Of a DNA stretch of 64,000 nucleotides, positions 35,094 through 44,729 are shown one piece after another (positions within the stretch are counted from its first letter, which is position 1; each line of letters starts with the position of its first letter). The stretch is from Gemmatimonadota bacterium (lineage in GTDB: Bacteria; Gemmatimonadota; Gemmatimonadetes; Gemmatimonadales; GWC2-71-9), in assembly GCA_027294455.1 (NCBI GenBank), contig JAPULZ010000035.1:24352-88351 (forward strand). The letters run 5' to 3'. Position numbers and translations under genes: made by a program. The notes below the pieces were generated by a model that did no database searches, was not told where the DNA came from, and was given only the letters and a program-made list of their open reading frames with translations.

Positions 35094-35738
35094 TTAGTTC
35101 ACCGTGACGTAGCGCTCGAGCCTCGCCACCTCATCGTCGTCAACATATTTGCCCATCTCCCGGCGAAATTGCGCGATGCCCACATAGGGTCGGTATTCTT
35201 TGAATTCGTGGAGCATGCGATTGCCGAGGCCGGGAATGCTCAGGATGTCATCATCACTCGCGTTGTTCAGATCGATGGGGACGAACACGAACTGTTCCAT
35301 CCGGGCGACCTCGTCGTCGTCCACGTACTTGCCCATCTCCCGGCGCCACACGGCCAGCGCCACGTACGGTCGATACTCTTCGAACTCATGCGCCATGCGG
35401 TTGCCAACGCCGGGCACCAACAGGATCTCTTGCCGGGACGCCTCGTTCAGATTGATGGGGACGAACAGGCGCGGAAAAACTTCGGCGATTTGTTCGTCGG
35501 ACAGGGTTTGGCTCAGCAGTTCGTGGAGGGCCGTGGCGCTCAGGAACGGGCGCGCGTCCATGAGCTGGCTGACCAGCGCCGCCGTGACATGCGGCACCCC
35601 TCCCAGCTCGTCCTCCCCGGCGATGTTGGGATTCAAGACGTCGGCGTTGTTTCCCACCTGGGCGTTGGCCGTTCCGCAAACGTTGAGTGCGAGGAAGAAC
35701 AGGACGACGCCCGTTCTCGAGAACACGCGTGTGTGCAT
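35094..35738 (-). CDS. Secreted tandem helix-hairpin-helix (ComEA-like) protein
   Basis: 214 residues with a signal peptide (VVLFFLALNVCGTANA). Two nearly identical copies (about 70 percent) of a roughly 60-residue unit carry VPGVGNRMAHEFEEYRPY and IPGLGNRMLHEFKEYRPY, then WRREMGKYVDDDEVARMEQF. This HhH-type unit is seen in the DNA-uptake protein ComEA and related helicase/nuclease families. A more divergent first copy precedes them (LNPNIAGEDELGGVPHVTAA). Double-stranded DNA binding outside the membrane is plausible. It is 3 bases downstream of the membrane gene at 35742. Confidence 0.82.
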   Translation of the reverse strand: MHTRVFSRTGVVLFFLALNVCGTANAQVGNNADVLNPNIAGEDELGGVPHVTAALVSQLMDARPFLSATALHELLSQTLSDEQIAEVFPRLFVPINLNEASRQEILLVPGVGNRMAHEFEEYRPYVALAVWRREMGKYVDDDEVARMEQFVFVPIDLNNASDDDILSIPGLGNRMLHEFKEYRPYVGIAQFRREMGKYVDDDEVARLERYVTVN

Positions 35739-35741
35739 TGA

Positions 35742-36224
35742 TTACTCCTTTGTCGTCGTCGCCGGTTTGGCGCGGGCCGAATCCGGATATCGGTACGTGA
35801 ATGCCAGCCCCAGCAGCCCCAGCTGGAGCATGGTACCAGGTGCCAAGGCGGGCGTGGCGCCCCTGATGGCTTCCCAAAACAATTCGAACCCCGAACGCGT
35901 CGGGTACATCTCGATCTCGAATTCTACGTTACCCCGATAATGCAGAAAAAGACCCACGAACCCGCTCAGGACGAACAACGCCATCGTGGTCTGGAACGAC
36001 CGCAGGCTCGCCCGGCCGCCGACCGCAACGAGCCACACCAGGACGACGGCACTGATCGCCATCAATACCAGCGGGATCCACTGCCACACGTCTTCGGTGT
36101 GCTCCAGGAGCAGCAGCTCGGCACCCGTGCCCAACACGCCCACCGCAAAGATGGCCAGGAGGGCGGCACGTAGTGTCCTCATGGGACCGGATTCGCTGCC
36201 GCGGGGTGGGGGGGTGGCTTGCAT
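35742..36224 (-). CDS. Four-span membrane protein (hypothetical)
   Basis: 160 residues from ATG 36224 (ATG 36182 is an alternative). Four hydrophobic helices are visible (RAALLAIFAVGVLGTGAELL, QWIPLVLMAISAVVLVWLVAV, FQTTMALFVLSGFVGLFLHY, MLQLGLLGLAFTYRYP). A conserved-looking loop FEIEMYPTRSGFELFWEAIRG lies before the last helix. No family is recognised. It begins the cluster that continues with the HhH protein, the hydrolase and the dehydrogenase. Confidence 0.68.
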   Translation of the reverse strand: MQATPPPRGSESGPMRTLRAALLAIFAVGVLGTGAELLLLEHTEDVWQWIPLVLMAISAVVLVWLVAVGGRASLRSFQTTMALFVLSGFVGLFLHYRGNVEFEIEMYPTRSGFELFWEAIRGATPALAPGTMLQLGLLGLAFTYRYPDSARAKPATTTKE

Positions 36225-36427
36225 AGGGCTGATATGGGACACGATACTAGGCTGACCGGCCGCTGCAAGTCTTACGTCGAGCCGAGTCGGCGTGTTGACC
36301 GGGCTCCAACGAAGGACGTGAGACGCCGGATCGGGTGGGGCAGATGACAAATCCACGCCCCGCAATCCATATTGAGGTACTGGGGTACCCACCGGAGGTC
36401 TCGGCGTTCCGAGACCGAGGAGGCATC

Positions 36428-36817
36428 ATGGCGCGAAAGAACGTCTGTTTATTCACGTTATTCACGGCTGCATTGATGATGCTCGGATGTAGCGGGGGCA
36501 GCCAGCCGGCGACCGGAGTCAGGCCGGTGGCATCGGGGCGCCGGTTGTCGGTTGAAGTCGAAAATCAAAATTTTTACGACGCGACCATCTACGCGTACGA
36601 TCAAGGCAGCCGCAAGCGCCTTGGGATCGTCGATTCCGAGGGTTCCAGGTCGTTCACGTTTTCCTGGACCACCGGCAATCTCCGGTTTCTCGTAGATTTC
36701 TTCGCCAACGGATGCATTCTCACGGATCCCCTGTTCGTCGAAAGCGGCGACGACATCCTCGTGGTGCTCCAACCCCAGGACTTTCGCATGGCCAGCCAGG
36801 ACGTGTGTAACATCTAA
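36428..36817 (+). CDS. Small lipoprotein of the VENQN family, second copy
   Basis: 129 residues from ATG 36428, which has GAGGAGG directly upstream. Lipobox LMMLGC. The folded part (VEVENQNFYDATIYAY, RKRLGIVDSEGSRSFTFSW, NLRFLVDFF) aligns over its full length with the lipoprotein at 8457. A single extra cysteine pair (GCILTDP and DVCNI) could form a disulfide. It is 14 bases upstream of the S9 peptidase start, so co-expression is likely. Confidence 0.78.
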   Translation: MARKNVCLFTLFTAALMMLGCSGGSQPATGVRPVASGRRLSVEVENQNFYDATIYAYDQGSRKRLGIVDSEGSRSFTFSWTTGNLRFLVDFFANGCILTDPLFVESGDDILVVLQPQDFRMASQDVCNI

Positions 36818-36831
36818 CCCCCCGAGGAACC

Positions 36832-38766
36832 ATGACGCGCACGTGCCTGACGAGAACCGGTATCTGCATCCTGTTGGCCGCCGTCGCACCACTGGCAAGC
36901 GTGCGTGCCCAGCAGGGAGCAAGCAGGTATGCGCTGGACGATTGGATGACCGTCACGAGCGTGTCGTCGTTCGTCCTTGCGCCCGATGGGCGGAGCATCT
37001 ATTACACCAGCAACGCCGGCAGCAGCGGCACGACGGAGATCTTCCGTGTTTCGGTGGACGGAGGAGCCCCCGTCCAACTGACCACGAATCTGCCAGGCGT
37101 CCGTCCCGAACCCAAAGCCGAATTGGCGATCTCCACCGATGGCGAGACGCTCTACTATTCCTCGGCCCGGTACTTCCAGGGATACAACAACCTCTTTCGC
37201 GTGCCGACCACTGGCGGTCCGAGCACCGCGCTCACATTCAACGACGCCGTCATCGAGACCGCGCCTGCTCCGTCGCCGGACGGCCGGACACTCGCATACC
37301 TCGCCCATGTGCGCGCCGGAACGCAGATCTTCTTGCTCGATCTCGATCAGGCCACCAGTTGGCCACGGCCCCTGGCGCCCGCGTCTGACGGCGAACGGTC
37401 TCCGGTGTGGTCGCCCGATGGACGGAGCTTGGCATTTTCGAGGGGCGGCGACATCTGGATCAGGACGCTTGACGGCGGGTCGCCGCGGCGGCTGATCGAG
37501 GACGCCTACGCTGGGGGCAACAGGTCACCTGTATGGTCGCCGGACGGTGGCCGGATCGCGTTCCTGACGTCCAAGAGCGGTTATGCACAAGTGGGTGTGG
37601 CCGATGTAACGACCGGAAGCGTCACGCCGATTACGCGAGTGCCGAGAGAGCACAGCGCTCTCTCGTGGTCACCAGACGGGCGCTGGGTCGCGTTCGTGCA
37701 GGCCGATGAAATCGGTATGAGCACGCACGTGGTCGTGGCGCCGGCGGATGGCTCGCCCGCCGCGAAGTCGATTACGGATGGCAAGGGTGTTCGTCGCTCG
37801 CCACGGTTCCTGCCCCACGGTTCCCGCCTGGTCTACATCGAAGCCACCGGCAATCGCACCGCCGACCTCTGGGTTCGGTCGATGGGGGGCGGCGCACCCC
37901 GGCAAATCACCAACTCGATGGGGCGCATCGATCCCGCGGACATGAGCGTCCCCGAGGAAATTACTTACCCCGGACCGGACAACCTTCCGATTCCCGCGTT
38001 GCTGTACCTGCCGAAGGATTTCGATCCCGGCACCAAGTACCCGGTCATCGTGAGACTTCACGGCCACCCGGGGCAATGGAATCACTCCATGTCGATGGAG
38101 TGGCAGTACTTCATCCAACGAGGATTTGTGCTCATCGCCCCGAACCCCCGTGGGAGCCGAGGGTTTGGACAGGGGTTCCACGACCTCCACATCGCCGACT
38201 ACGGCGGGGTGGAGTTCCAGGACGTGATGAACGTGCTGGGATATCTCGAGGGGCTGGGTTACGTCGACATGAGTCGAAAGGCCACTTGGGGTGGGAGCGG
38301 CGGTGGTTACATGAGCTTCGTTGTCGCCACGGAGGCGCCGGACGCGTTCCAGGCGCAAGTCATCCGCGCGCCTGTGTCATCGTGGAAACATCTGGCCATC
38401 GATCGCTATGGTGCATCAGGACGGCATTGGACGGCGACGCGCACACCGCGTCGGGAGCGCTCGGAGTTCGGAGGGTCGTATGACGAGATCCCGGAGGAGT
38501 ATGAACGGCGATCGCCCATCAACTTTGTGGAAAGCGTCATCGTGCCACAGCTCTTATTTCAGGGATTGCGGGATGCATCGGTTCCGCCGCGCCAGTCGCA
38601 AATGTGGGTCGAGCGCATGAAAGAGCTGGGCAAGGCGGCGTTGATAGAATACGTTGAATACCCGGATGAGGATCACGGCCTTCGCCGCTACCGGGCCACG
38701 GTGCGCGATCGACTGATACGGATGGAACGATTCTTTGCCGAGCATCTCGGGCAGAGCAAACCGTAA
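36832..38766 (+). CDS. Secreted S9 family (prolyl oligopeptidase-type) peptidase
   Basis: 644 residues with a signal peptide (ICILLAAVAPLASVRAQ). Residues about 40-370 form a TolB/WD40-like propeller with repeated SPDGRSLAF and SPDGGRIAF strands. The C-terminal alpha/beta hydrolase domain has the nucleophile in WGGSGGGYMS, the Asp in GLRDASVPPRQS and the His in DEDHGLRRY. It is likely an exported dipeptidyl/acylaminoacyl-type peptidase. It follows the VENQN lipoprotein. Confidence 0.9.
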   Translation: MTRTCLTRTGICILLAAVAPLASVRAQQGASRYALDDWMTVTSVSSFVLAPDGRSIYYTSNAGSSGTTEIFRVSVDGGAPVQLTTNLPGVRPEPKAELAISTDGETLYYSSARYFQGYNNLFRVPTTGGPSTALTFNDAVIETAPAPSPDGRTLAYLAHVRAGTQIFLLDLDQATSWPRPLAPASDGERSPVWSPDGRSLAFSRGGDIWIRTLDGGSPRRLIEDAYAGGNRSPVWSPDGGRIAFLTSKSGYAQVGVADVTTGSVTPITRVPREHSALSWSPDGRWVAFVQADEIGMSTHVVVAPADGSPAAKSITDGKGVRRSPRFLPHGSRLVYIEATGNRTADLWVRSMGGGAPRQITNSMGRIDPADMSVPEEITYPGPDNLPIPALLYLPKDFDPGTKYPVIVRLHGHPGQWNHSMSMEWQYFIQRGFVLIAPNPRGSRGFGQGFHDLHIADYGGVEFQDVMNVLGYLEGLGYVDMSRKATWGGSGGGYMSFVVATEAPDAFQAQVIRAPVSSWKHLAIDRYGASGRHWTATRTPRRERSEFGGSYDEIPEEYERRSPINFVESVIVPQLLFQGLRDASVPPRQSQMWVERMKELGKAALIEYVEYPDEDHGLRRYRATVRDRLIRMERFFAEHLGQSKP

Positions 38767-38787
38767 CCACGGCGGAGCCAAACACCG

Positions 38788-39690
38788 ATGACATTCCTTT
38801 TTCTCCTGGCTCTGGCGGCGGCAGACACGACTGAAACGTTCCGAGTTTCGGTTGCGCCGGCGGAATCGTTGACGGTCACGACAGTTGGCGAGGGTGCTCC
38901 CGTGGTGCTCATTCCCGGCCTCTTCGGGTCGGCATTCGGCTTCCGTCACGTGATGGAATTGCTGGCCGAGGCGGGCTACCGCGTCGTTTGTATCGAGCCG
39001 CTCGGGATGGGCAGCTCCGGTCGCCCCGAGGACGCGGACTACTCGCTGACGGCCCAGGCCGACCGCATCGCTGCGGTGCTCGACTCGCTGGGGCTGCGGC
39101 AGGTGGTGCTGGTCGGACATTCCCTGGGCGCATCCATCGCCATGCGGGTGTCCTACCGCCGCCCCGAGCTCGCGCGGGCCATCGTCTCCCTGGAAGGGGG
39201 GCCCGGCGAAACCGCCACCACGGCGGGCTTTCGTCGCTGGATCCGCTTTGCCCCGGTGGCCCGCCTGTTCGACACCCGACGGCTCATGCAACAATTACTC
39301 TACCGCGACATGAAAGCGTTGTCGTTCGATGAGTCCTGGGTGGATGTGGATATCGTGCTGGCGTATACCGCCGGATTGGCCAAGGATACGCGGGGCACGG
39401 TGAAGGCCTACCAAGGGATGGCCAAGGCCGAAGAACCGGAGTTGCTGGGAGACCATCTCCACGCGATCGCGTGTCCCGTGGTGCTCTTGGTGGGCGAGGC
39501 CGAGCACAATGCGGGACCGCCCCCCGCGGAGATCACGCTGCTGACGGAGCGCCTGCCGTCGTTCAGCATGCGAACGATTGCCGGCTCCGGATTTTTTATC
39601 CAGGAAGAGCAACCGGCCGCCGTCGTCATGGCGGTACGCGACGTCTCCGGCGACGGGGATTGCGGCGCTGGGACCGGCGACGCGAATTAA
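38788..39690 (+). CDS. Alpha/beta hydrolase lacking the usual catalytic His
   Basis: 300 residues, with a short hydrophobic start (MTFLFLLALAAA). The fold is clear: VVLIPGLFGSAFGFRHV (oxyanion region) and the nucleophile elbow VLVGHSLGASIAM. The end reads IAGSGFFIQEEQPAAV where relatives have GHFIxxEQP, so the catalytic His appears to be Phe. The acidic position is also uncertain (VGEAEHNAG). It may be inactive or use another residue. It lies 21 bases after the S9 gene. Confidence 0.85.
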   Translation: MTFLFLLALAAADTTETFRVSVAPAESLTVTTVGEGAPVVLIPGLFGSAFGFRHVMELLAEAGYRVVCIEPLGMGSSGRPEDADYSLTAQADRIAAVLDSLGLRQVVLVGHSLGASIAMRVSYRRPELARAIVSLEGGPGETATTAGFRRWIRFAPVARLFDTRRLMQQLLYRDMKALSFDESWVDVDIVLAYTAGLAKDTRGTVKAYQGMAKAEEPELLGDHLHAIACPVVLLVGEAEHNAGPPPAEITLLTERLPSFSMRTIAGSGFFIQEEQPAAVVMAVRDVSGDGDCGAGTGDAN

Positions 39691-39696
39691 ACTCGC

Positions 39697-40221
39697 ATGA
39701 GAATAGTTGGAGGTCGGTGGGCAGGTCGGGACCTCGTCTCACCGGCGGGGCGTGTGCGGCCCACCGCCGAAGCCGTGCGGGACGTGTGCATGACGATGCT
39801 GGGTGAGCGGCTCCGTGACGCTCGCATGCTGGATCTGTTCGCGGGGAGCGGCGCCCTGGGGCTCGAAGCTCTGTCACGAGGCGCTGCCACGTGCGATTTC
39901 GTCGAAAACAATCCGGCGGCGCTTCATAGCCTCAAGGCCAACGTCGCCGCGCTGCGGGTGCGCCGGCGCACGAGGATATTCGACCGCGATGCCATTCCGT
40001 TCGTCGAGCGTATCGACAAGATCGCCTACGACATCGCCGTCGCCGACCCGCCCTACGAATCCAAGAAGCTCGACCGGATAGTGCGCGATTGGCTCGATCA
40101 CCCGTTCAGCACCTTCCTCCTGGTCGAGCACGCGGCAGGTCATGCGCTTCCCACGAGCGGGACCCGCCGCCGCATCGGGGATTCCGCGGTCACGCTCCTC
40201 GCCGCCGCCGCGACACCATGA
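39697..40221 (+). CDS. rsmD: 16S rRNA (guanine(966)-N2)-methyltransferase RsmD
   Basis: 174 residues, slightly short for the family. The start MRIVGGRWAGRDLVSPAG and RPTAEAVRDVCM are the RsmD N-terminal signature. The SAM-binding motif is LDLFAGSGALGLEALSRGA and the catalytic motif is ADPPYESK. It methylates G966 of 16S rRNA. It ends 48 bases from the convergent ppc gene, leaving a GC-rich space without a clear hairpin. Confidence 0.88.
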   Translation: MRIVGGRWAGRDLVSPAGRVRPTAEAVRDVCMTMLGERLRDARMLDLFAGSGALGLEALSRGAATCDFVENNPAALHSLKANVAALRVRRRTRIFDRDAIPFVERIDKIAYDIAVADPPYESKKLDRIVRDWLDHPFSTFLLVEHAAGHALPTSGTRRRIGDSAVTLLAAAATP

Positions 40222-40269
40222 TCTCTTGCCAGAGCGACGAGATGTCGGCCTGCTGAACAGCGCGAAGCA

Positions 40270-42939
40270 CTAGCCTGTATTTCGCATACCCGCCGCAATC
40301 CCGTTCACCGTGATCGCGATGGCCTCCACCAGGGAGGCGTCCTCTCCTTGATTGCGTAGTCGTCGCAGCAACTCCACCTGCACGATGTTGATGGGGTCCA
40401 CGTAGGGGTTGCGCACGTCGATCGAACGCCTGAGCACCGGGTTGTCTTCGATGAGCTCGGTGTGCTCGGTGACGGTGAGCAGCGTGGCCGCGGTGTCTGC
40501 GCGCCGTGTTTCGAGTTCTTCCCCGATCGCTTGCCGCTCCGGCGCCACGAGTCGCTCGATGTAGCGAGCCGTGATGGTCGGCGATGTCTTGGCGAGTACC
40601 ATTTCGATGAGATCCAAGGTCGATTGGAAGAACGGCCACTCCCGGTACATCTGCTGCAATTCCTCGAGGTGGCCGGCGCCGATGCTCGCCCCCAACGCAT
40701 CGCCTACCCCCAACCATCCGGGGAGCATGAGGCGCGTCTGCGTCCAGGCGAACACCCAGGGAATCGCCCGCAGTCCCGTCACGCCGGTCTTGCCCGGACG
40801 CCGCGCCGGGCGGCTGCCGATGTTCAGGTCTGCCAGTTCGTCGACCGGTGTGGCCGACGCAAAGTACTCGAGAAACTCCGGGCGTTCGTATACCGTGGCG
40901 CGGAATCGCTCGCGCGAGCGATCTGCCAATTCGTCCATGCGTGCCCGCCACTGCGGGGCGGGATCGTCTCCCGGCGCGAGCGTGGCCTCCAGCGCCGCCG
41001 TGATGTACACCTCCAGTGTGCGATCGGCGATTCCCGGCAGGCCGAACTTAGACTCGATCATCTCTCCCTGCTCGGTGACGCGCAGGGACCCGTCGATGGA
41101 GCCGGGCGGTTGCGACTGGATCGCAAGGTGCGTGGGCCCGCCTCCGCGTCCCACCGAACCGCCCCGGCCGTGGAACAACGTCAAGTGCACGCCGCGAGAC
41201 TTGCACACGGCCACCAGTGCTTCCTGGGCTTGATAGAGCTCCCACGACGAAGCCAGGCGCCCGCCGTCCTTCGCCGAATCGGAGTATCCGAGCATGACTT
41301 CCTGCCGTTTGGCGATGCGCTTGGCGTACCACGGGATGTCCAACAGGCGACTCATCGCAGCGGCGGCGCCCTGCAAATCGCCGACCGTTTCAAACAGCGG
41401 CACGACGCGAAGCGGCGGATCCACGCCGGCGACCAGCTGCAGGAGCTCTACGGCCAGAATGTCGGACGGCTCCGCCGCCATGGAGATGACGTAGGCGCCG
41501 AGCGAACCGTCCGGAACAGAGGCGGCGACCCGGAAGGTGTCGAGCACGTCCATCACGTCACCGGTGAAGGACGCTTCCTCGATCGTCGAGCGGATGTGCC
41601 GGCCGTCGTCCTCGAGATGCCGCAACAGAAACTCCAACCGTGCGGCTTCGTCCCGGTGCGCGAACGAGCCGTCTCCCATCGCGATGCTGATGGCGTCTAT
41701 GGCGGCGGTGTGACGCCCCGATTCCTGCCGCAGGTCGAGGCGAACGAGTGTCAGGCCGAATGCCGCCACGCGCCGCATGAGATCGAGCAGGCGACCCTGA
41801 GCCACGATCCCGGCGCCGGTGGCTTCCAGCGAGCGATGGCACACGCGCAGAGTCTCCGCCAGTTCGGACGCGTCCCAGAGCGGCCGGATGTCAGACGGTC
41901 CCGGATCCCGGCCCTCAAGCGAGGTCTCCACGGCGTCCCGCGTAGAGCGAAGCCGGTCGCACAGGGTCCGGAGCAACGCCCGGTAGGGTTCGGGCTCGTC
42001 ACCCACCAGCGCCCGCAGCTCGTCGCTGGCCGACCGCATCGAGAGCTCCGCCCGCAGGGCGGTGACCTCATGGAGGTACAGGTCGGCAGCCATCCAGCGG
42101 GCGAGTAGGCACGCTCGTCTCGTCACGTCCGGTGTGACGTTGGGATTCCCGTCCCGATCTCCTCCGATCCAGGATCCGAACGTCACGGGGGCAATTTCGT
42201 TCGGCAGTGCCAGGTCCGTCGCGGCCCGCAGGGCGGTGTCCAGATGGCGAACCGCCCGAGGCACGGCGTCCCACACGGTTTGCTCGAAAAATACCAACCC
42301 CCATTTGACTTCGTCGATCGGTGTCGGGCGTTGATGTTGTACCTCGTCGGTGAGCCACGCTGCCGTGATCTCGCGACGCAATCCTGTAACGATCTCCTGG
42401 TGTTCGTCGGACGTGAGATCGGTGCGGTCTTGTTCCGCGAGCAGATTGGCAATGCGGCGGTGCAGTTGCCGTAGCGTGCGTCGCACGACCTCGGTGGGAT
42501 GGGCCGTGAAGACCACCTCCACCCGCAGATCACAAATTCCAGCCAGCACGGCGGTGGGCGCGATGTCGGTGCCGAGCAGCCGGGCGATCCCGTCGGCGAA
42601 CGATGCCCGCTGTGGCGGTCCCGAGCGTCGCGCATAGTCGCGTTTGCGCCGCACTCGATGGTGCTGCTCCGCGATGTTGGCCAAGGTGAGGAAATGGGCG
42701 AAGGCACGTGCGACGTCCCGTGCGGTGGGCAAGGTCATCTCGCTCAACGTGGTTTCGAGTGACGCGAGATCGCCGCGGTCCCCCTGGCGCGCTCCCTTGG
42801 CCAAGGCCCGGACACACTCGACGGCTTCGTAGAGGTCGTCGCCCGCCGTGGTCCGTAGCGTGTCGCCCAAGAGGCGACCTAGGAGGCGCACGTCGTCGCG
42901 CAGCGGTTGATGGGGATCGGAAGGCACGGGAGTGGCCAC
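40270..42939 (-). CDS. ppc: Phosphoenolpyruvate carboxylase
   Basis: 889 residues, normal for the bacterial type. All hallmark motifs are present in order: VFTAHPTEV (catalytic His), GSWIGGDRDGNP, LRLDLRQES, LGYSDSAKDGGR, LFHGRGGSVGRGGGP (phosphate-binding loop), and the C-terminal MRNTG. It carboxylates PEP to oxaloacetate, refilling the TCA cycle. Start ATG 42939 gives the expected N-terminus. The next gene upstream on the same strand (42952) is 12 bases away. Confidence 0.96.
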   Translation of the reverse strand: MATPVPSDPHQPLRDDVRLLGRLLGDTLRTTAGDDLYEAVECVRALAKGARQGDRGDLASLETTLSEMTLPTARDVARAFAHFLTLANIAEQHHRVRRKRDYARRSGPPQRASFADGIARLLGTDIAPTAVLAGICDLRVEVVFTAHPTEVVRRTLRQLHRRIANLLAEQDRTDLTSDEHQEIVTGLRREITAAWLTDEVQHQRPTPIDEVKWGLVFFEQTVWDAVPRAVRHLDTALRAATDLALPNEIAPVTFGSWIGGDRDGNPNVTPDVTRRACLLARWMAADLYLHEVTALRAELSMRSASDELRALVGDEPEPYRALLRTLCDRLRSTRDAVETSLEGRDPGPSDIRPLWDASELAETLRVCHRSLEATGAGIVAQGRLLDLMRRVAAFGLTLVRLDLRQESGRHTAAIDAISIAMGDGSFAHRDEAARLEFLLRHLEDDGRHIRSTIEEASFTGDVMDVLDTFRVAASVPDGSLGAYVISMAAEPSDILAVELLQLVAGVDPPLRVVPLFETVGDLQGAAAAMSRLLDIPWYAKRIAKRQEVMLGYSDSAKDGGRLASSWELYQAQEALVAVCKSRGVHLTLFHGRGGSVGRGGGPTHLAIQSQPPGSIDGSLRVTEQGEMIESKFGLPGIADRTLEVYITAALEATLAPGDDPAPQWRARMDELADRSRERFRATVYERPEFLEYFASATPVDELADLNIGSRPARRPGKTGVTGLRAIPWVFAWTQTRLMLPGWLGVGDALGASIGAGHLEELQQMYREWPFFQSTLDLIEMVLAKTSPTITARYIERLVAPERQAIGEELETRRADTAATLLTVTEHTELIEDNPVLRRSIDVRNPYVDPINIVQVELLRRLRNQGEDASLVEAIAITVNGIAAGMRNTG

Positions 42940-42951
42940 CAGAGTCCGCGC

Positions 42952-44538
42952 TTAGTAGCGCCACTCCTCCGCACTCGCTCGTTGCCAATCGGCACGCCAA
43001 CCGGCGGGCGCGTCATTCCCGTGCACTAGTTGTCCGTCTTCGAGAAAGTCGTACAGCTCGCGAAAGCTGTGTACCTGAAAATCATCGATACGGCGATAAA
43101 CGTGACCTGGCCCGAGGTCGTCCGGGTGTTCGACTCCCATGGCAGCGAGCAGCTCGAGAAACCCTTTGACCGTAGCTGCATGGTAGTTTGCCACGCGATC
43201 GGCCTTGTCTCCCACGTCCAGACCCCGCGTCAAAGCCTGAAGCTGCGTGGTAACGCCGGTGGGACAATGGTTGGTGTTGCAGCGGAGCGCTTGAATACAT
43301 CCGAGCGCGAACATCATGCCGCGGGCCGACACACAAACGTCCGCTCCAAGGGCGAGCGCCCGCACCATGTGAAACCCCGAGAGGATCTTGCCCGCGGCGA
43401 TGATCTTGACGCTACCCCGCAGCCCAGCGCCCTTGAGCGCATTGTGGACGGAAATCCAGCCGTCCCGCGCGGGCATGCCGAGGGAGTTGGAGAACTCCAA
43501 TGGGGCCGCGCCGGTGCCACCTTCACCCCCGTCCACGGTGATGAAATCCGGCGTGATGCCGGTCTCGATCATCGCCTTGCATACGGCGAGAAAATCCGTC
43601 CGACGCCCCACGCACAGTTTGAAGCCCACAGGCTTGCCACCGGAGAGCCCTCGCAATTGGTCCAAAAACTCCAGCAAGCCCCGCGGCGTGGAGAACGTTT
43701 GGTGCGCGGGCGGCGAGATTACGGTTTCGCCGACGGGCACGCCGCGGATGGCGGCGATTTCCTCGGTGACCTTTCTCCCGGGAAGAATGCCTCCGTGTCC
43801 CGGTTTGGCACCTTGTGACAGTTTGACCTCGATCATCCGCACGGTCTCGCGTGCCGCCTGTTCCTCGAAGCGGGCGGGATCGAACCGGCCGTCTTTGGTG
43901 CGGCATCCGAAATAACCCGTGCCGACCTGCCAGATGAGATCGCCACCCGGTTCGAGGTGGTGGGGCGAGATCCCACCCTCTCCGGTGTTATGCGCGAAGT
44001 CACCCATCTTTGCACCCTTGTTGAGCGCGAGGACGGCTTGCTTCGAAAGGGATCCGAAACTCATGGCGGAGATGTTCAGCAGCGACGCCGAGTATGGTCG
44101 CGCACAGTCGGGGCCGCCGATTGTTATCCGGGGCGGCTCCTCCAGTGGCTCGGCCGGCGCGATGGAGTGCGACGCCCACTCGTAGCCGATACGGTACACG
44201 TCGCGCTGCGTGCCAAAAGGCACGGTTTCCAGTTGGTTCTTCGCGCGCTGGTACACGAGGCTGCGGAATTCCCGCTCGATGGGGAATGCGTCGACGTTCG
44301 ACTCGATGAAGTATTGTTGGATTTCCGGACGCAGTGCTTCCAGGAGGTAACGTGCCCGTCCTATCAACGGAAAGTTTCGCAGAATGGTGTGTTCGTTTTG
44401 GAGCGCGTCGTACAAGCCGATGGCCATCAATGGACCGAGAACCACCAGCGTCCACAGGACGGCGGGCTGGAAGAATGCGCCCACCGTCACCAAGACGAGC
44501 AGGCCCGCCGAAAGTCCGTAAAACCACTGACGTACCAT
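42952..44538 (-). CDS. FMN-binding glutamate synthase-like protein
   Basis: 528 residues from ATG 44538, which has AAGGAGC seven bases upstream; the longer upstream frame is not protein-like. Two N-terminal membrane helices precede a full GltB-like FMN barrel: SAMSFGSLSKQAVLALN, GGISPHHLEPGGDLIWQ, VDGGEGGTGAAPLEF, KIIAAGKILSGF, and the Fe-S cysteines in ALRCNTNHCPTGVTTQ. It lacks the glutaminase domain, as do the archaeal-type and stand-alone family members. The electron partner is unknown. It may be co-transcribed with ppc. Confidence 0.87.
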   Translation of the reverse strand: MVRQWFYGLSAGLLVLVTVGAFFQPAVLWTLVVLGPLMAIGLYDALQNEHTILRNFPLIGRARYLLEALRPEIQQYFIESNVDAFPIEREFRSLVYQRAKNQLETVPFGTQRDVYRIGYEWASHSIAPAEPLEEPPRITIGGPDCARPYSASLLNISAMSFGSLSKQAVLALNKGAKMGDFAHNTGEGGISPHHLEPGGDLIWQVGTGYFGCRTKDGRFDPARFEEQAARETVRMIEVKLSQGAKPGHGGILPGRKVTEEIAAIRGVPVGETVISPPAHQTFSTPRGLLEFLDQLRGLSGGKPVGFKLCVGRRTDFLAVCKAMIETGITPDFITVDGGEGGTGAAPLEFSNSLGMPARDGWISVHNALKGAGLRGSVKIIAAGKILSGFHMVRALALGADVCVSARGMMFALGCIQALRCNTNHCPTGVTTQLQALTRGLDVGDKADRVANYHAATVKGFLELLAAMGVEHPDDLGPGHVYRRIDDFQVHSFRELYDFLEDGQLVHGNDAPAGWRADWQRASAEEWRY

Positions 44539-44729
44539 GAGTTGCTCCTTTGCCTGGGGGCCGGCTTGCCAAACCCAACAGCACCAACCATATCTCCACG
44601 CGGCGGCAGCAGGCAATCCCGAGGGCACCATATTGCGTTCCAGAAGGTCGGAGAGTAGATGCTCTCTCGATGGGATCCAGCCTGCCAGCCGGCGCTACAC
44701 CTCACGGACGGGACACTCGGAAAGGACAC

